From NCBI RefSeq assembly GCF_022414535.1, contig NZ_JADWYM010000014.1, positions 80,486-144,485 of the forward strand: a stretch of DNA of 64,000 bases, read 5' to 3'. This DNA is from Streptomyces sp. MUM 2J (GTDB lineage Bacteria; Actinomycetota; Actinomycetes; Streptomycetales; Streptomycetaceae). Positions 61,499-64,000 of the stretch are shown in pieces. The translations under genes were made by a program, and so were the position numbers. Numbering within the stretch: position 1 is the stretch's first letter; every line of letters starts with the position of its first letter. The notes below the pieces were generated by a model that searched no databases, was not told the DNA's origin, and saw only the letters and a program-made list of their open reading frames with translations.

Positions 61499-61946
61499 GA
61501 ACTACGCCTACTTCGGCAACAAGCGGGAGCTGTTCTCCCAGGTCCTCGGCCGCTGCATGGTCGACCTCGCCGCCTCCGCCCCGGTCGACCCGGACGACGG
61601 CGAGGGCCGGATGGACCGCGTGACGGACTACCACGCCGCCCACCCGGAGCTGCTGCGCCTCCTGTACCGGGAGGGCATGGAGTACGGCACCGCCGAGCTG
61701 CCCGACGAGGCCGAGCGCCAGGAGCACTACGCCCGCAAGGCCGCCGCGGTCCGCGACGGCCAGGAGCGCGGGGTCATCACGGACGCGTTCGCCCCCGCCG
61801 ACCTGCTGTTCCTGCTGGTCGCGCTCGCCAACTGGGGATCCGTGGTCCCGCAGATGAGCCGCATCCTGGTGGGCACCGACGACGGCGACCGGGCCCGCCT
61901 GCGCGCCTCGGTCAAGGAGGCGGCGCGGCGCCTGGTCGCCCTCTGA
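61497..61946 (+). pseudogene. TetR family regulator, 5' part lost
   Basis: The remaining ~150 codons start VNYAYFGNKRELFSQVLG, the end of the TetR HTH (YxYFGxKxELF), followed by the ligand-binding helices ending ARLRASVKEAARRLVAL. The first ~35 residues with the HTH start are gone. An ATG at 61491 could still start translation. It was presumably divergent from the MFS gene and repressed it. Confidence 0.8.
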
Positions 61947-61952
61947 ACCGCG

Positions 61953-64000
61953 TCAGTTGGTGCCGATCCGGGCCAGCAGGTCCACGATGCGCGCCTGGAC
62001 CTCCCCGCTCGTCGACCGCTCGGCGAGGAAGAGCACCGTCTCACCGGCGGCCAGCCGCGGCAGGTCGGCCTGTTCGACGGCGGCGGTGTAGACGACGAGT
62101 GGGGTGCGGTTGAGCCGCCCGTTCGCCCGCAGCCAGTCGACGATCCCGGCCCGCCGCCGGTGTACCTGCATCAGGTCCATCACGACCAGGTTCGGACGGA
62201 ACTGTCCCGCCAGCGTCACCGCGTCGGTGTCGCTCGCGGCCCGCGCCACCTGCATCCCGCGCCGCTCCAGCGCCGCGGTCAGCGCCAGCGCGATCTCCGC
62301 GTGCTCCTCGATGAGCAGCACCCGCGACGGATGCTGCTCGCTGTCCCGCGGGGCCAGCGCCTTCAGCAGCACGGCCGGATCGGCGCCGTAGGCCGCCTCA
62401 CGCGTGGCCTGGCCGAGCCCGGCCGTGACCATCACCGGCACCTCGGCGGCCACCGCCGCCTGGCGCAGCGACTGCAGCGCGGTCCGGGTGATCGGACCGG
62501 TCAGCGGGTCCACGAACAGTGCGGCCGGGAACGCCGCGATCTGCGCGTCGACCTCCTCGCGCGAGTGCACGACCACCGGCCGGTAGCCGCGGTCGCTCAG
62601 CGCCTGCTGGGTACCGACGTCCGGAGCGGGCCACACCAGCAGGCGGCGCGGATTGTCCAGCGGCTCGGGCGGCAGTTCGTCGTCCATCGGCTGCGGGCGC
62701 GGGGTGTCGGAGACCTCGACGGCCCCACCGGGCCCGTCCAGCGGCTCCGGCCCCTCGGAGGCGTTCTCGTCCGGTGCGCCTATGGCGTACGACCGCCCGG
62801 CCCCCTCGGTGCCCGGTGCGAGCCGCACCTGCCCGGCGAGCGACGGGTGCGCCGGTGCCTGCCCCGCCGCGGACGGCTGCGGCTGGGCGCCGGGGGCCTG
62901 ACCGGCCGGGGAGGGCTGCGGCTGGGCCCCGGGTGCCGGCCGGGCGAGGGAGGGCTGCGACGGCTGCGGCTGGGCGCCGGGCGCCTGGCCACCCTGGGAC
63001 GACTGCCCCGGAGTCTGCTCCGCCGCCCGGGCCGCCGGGTCCGGCGGCGTGCCCAGCTTGCGGCGCCGTCCACTGCCGCCGGGCGCGTGCGGCGGAGGGG
63101 TCGCCCCCGCCGCCGTCGGCTGCTGCACCTGCGTGGCCTGACGGACGAAGGGCACGCCCTGCCCCAGCGTCCGCACGCTGATGGCACGTCCCTGCGTCGA
63201 GTTCGGGTCCAGGGCGGCGGCCGCGGCCTCGGCCGGGAGGGGCTGCGCGACCCGGGGCGCGGCGGCGGGCGCGGGGTTCTCCGGCGGGAGCGGGGTGCCG
63301 GTGCTGGGGGTGCCGTGCGCGGGGACGGGAGTGTCGGCGCCCGACGCCGTCGCGGGGGCCGGGGTGCCGTCGGCCGGCACGGGTACGGCGGTTCCGGCGC
63401 CGGGGGTGGCGTGCGGCGCCGCCGGAGGCGTGGGGGCGGCGGGGGGTGTCTGAGCGGGCAGCGGCTGGCCGGGGTGTGGCGCGGGCAGCCCCCGCGCGGG
63501 AACCGGCTGGCCCGCGGCGGGCGGTCCCGGCACCTCCGCGGCCGGTGCGGGCACGGCCACGTGACCGGAGGGATGCCCGGTGGAGGCGTCCGGCACGGGG
63601 GCGTGCGGGGCGGACGGGCCCTGCGCGGGGACCGGCGTCCCCACCGGCAGCCCCTGGGCCGGGACCGGGCCCCGGCCGGCGGCCTCCTGAGCAGGCTGCT
63701 CCGGCTGCCCGGCCGCGCCTTGCGTCCCCACCGGCTGCCCGGTCGCTGCCTGGGGGGCGACCGGTTGCCCCGGAAGAGGCACGCCGGGCTGCGCCGGGAC
63801 CGGCTGGGCCGGATCGGCCTGCTGGGGAAGCGGCGGGGCGGGAACGACCGGCTGTCCCGCAGCCGCCTGCGCGGCCGCTCCGGCGTCCTCGGGCTGCCCC
63901 GCGGCGACCCGCTGCCCGGCAGCCGCCTGCCCGGGAACGGCCGGAACCGGGCCGTTCTGCACCGGAACCCCCGGCGCGGGTGTCGCCCCCGGAGCCGCGG
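61953..64000 (-). CDS. Pro/Gln-rich protein with tandem receiver-like domains (5' end outside the window)
   Basis: At least 680 aa; the frame is open to base 64000, so the start may lie beyond (GTG 63962 is the last candidate inside). Residues from the window edge to about 420 are low-complexity repeats of the type GQPVPAQG and QPQPSxxGQAPGA. Two receiver-like folds follow: NPRRLLVWPAPDVGTQQALSDRGYRPVVVHS, and SRVLLIEEHAEIALALTAALERRGMQVARAAS with a kept phospho-acceptor-like Asp in PNLVVMDLMQVHRRR. The acidic pair is EE rather than DD. It may be a pseudo-receiver adaptor. Partner unknown. Confidence 0.72.
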   Translation of the reverse strand, partial: AAPGATPAPGVPVQNGPVPAVPGQAAAGQRVAAGQPEDAGAAAQAAAGQPVVPAPPLPQQADPAQPVPAQPGVPLPGQPVAPQAATGQPVGTQGAAGQPEQPAQEAAGRGPVPAQGLPVGTPVPAQGPSAPHAPVPDASTGHPSGHVAVPAPAAEVPGPPAAGQPVPARGLPAPHPGQPLPAQTPPAAPTPPAAPHATPGAGTAVPVPADGTPAPATASGADTPVPAHGTPSTGTPLPPENPAPAAAPRVAQPLPAEAAAAALDPNSTQGRAISVRTLGQGVPFVRQATQVQQPTAAGATPPPHAPGGSGRRRKLGTPPDPAARAAEQTPGQSSQGGQAPGAQPQPSQPSLARPAPGAQPQPSPAGQAPGAQPQPSAAGQAPAHPSLAGQVRLAPGTEGAGRSYAIGAPDENASEGPEPLDGPGGAVEVSDTPRPQPMDDELPPEPLDNPRRLLVWPAPDVGTQQALSDRGYRPVVVHSREEVDAQIAAFPAALFVDPLTGPITRTALQSLRQAAVAAEVPVMVTAGLGQATREAAYGADPAVLLKALAPRDSEQHPSRVLLIEEHAEIALALTAALERRGMQVARAASDTDAVTLAGQFRPNLVVMDLMQVHRRRAGIVDWLRANGRLNRTPLVVYTAAVEQADLPRLAAGETVLFLAERSTSGEVQARIVDLLARIGTN

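Noticed and set aside
58977..61727. 916-codon minus-strand frame opposite the acyl-CoA ligase
   Set aside because: Same reason: the plus strand has full ANL motifs, while the minus translation lacks motifs.

Overview
The window is chromosomal DNA from a Streptomyces, or a very close relative. GC content is very high, GTG starts are common, neighbouring genes often overlap by 4 bp (GTGA), and the gene families and their order match the core chromosome near oriC as I remember it from S. coelicolor. Proximity to the origin is supported independently by a perfect ParB parS site (8896-8909) and a dense DnaA-box cluster between serS and pheA (19494-19805).

Layout. 1-16640 holds housekeeping and envelope genes: the end of a fused cytochrome bd assembly ABC exporter (cydCD), an M23 peptidase, a HAD phosphatase, an F420-type oxidoreductase, a TetR/FAD-monooxygenase/metallo-hydrolase group with a divergent promoter and paired operators, kptA, a fused alpha/beta-hydrolase-SDR enzyme coupled to an M24 peptidase, and two coupled ABC ATPase/permease pairs. 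16934-20770 holds tRNA-Ser(GCT), a second HAD phosphatase, serS, the DnaA-box region and pheA. 20976-27221 is a minus-strand copper-handling cluster (Dyp peroxidase dtpA, CopC-CopD fusion, PCuAC, Sco, YcnI-type protein and a membrane protein). 27464-39711 holds two anti-sigma-type ATPases, a MocR/PdxR regulator, aminopeptidase P, a GAF-PP2C protein, a degenerate Prim-Pol protein, a SEC-C protein, a glycerophosphodiesterase and an HtrA-like protease.

40009 to about 55000 is an accessory island that starts at tRNA-Ser(TGA). It contains a methyltransferase with an odd tail and a 4.28 kb unit (41170-45449) bounded by ~105-bp inverted repeats. Inside that unit are a broken wHTH gene, a complete group II intron (41859-44030, with EBS1/IBS1 pairing, domain V and a domain VI branch point) inserted just upstream of a frameshifted IS5-type transposase, and a VOC passenger gene. 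Next come a small lipoprotein and a tightly coupled six-gene signalling operon (46401-54949): class III cyclase-like protein, P-loop NTPase with a helical-repeat tail, SPFH-vWA protein, MIDAS-positive vWA protein, PP2C phosphatase, and a kinase-like membrane protein. The last three resemble the vWA/phosphatase/kinase (TerY-P type) triad known from stress and conflict systems. The combination with a cyclase-like protein and an SPFH-vWA protein is the best candidate here for an undescribed system. A Crp/Fnr regulator lies convergently just downstream.

55139-64000 holds the Crp/Fnr gene, a Prim-Pol gene under a probable LexA box, a secreted protein, a SigE-family sigma factor, an acyl-CoA ligase behind a perfect operator-like palindrome, an MFS transporter and a TetR gene fused head to head by a deletion that removed both 5' halves, and a Pro/Gln-rich receiver-like protein running off the window edge. 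Functions are inferred from translated sequence and motifs; no database search was run.
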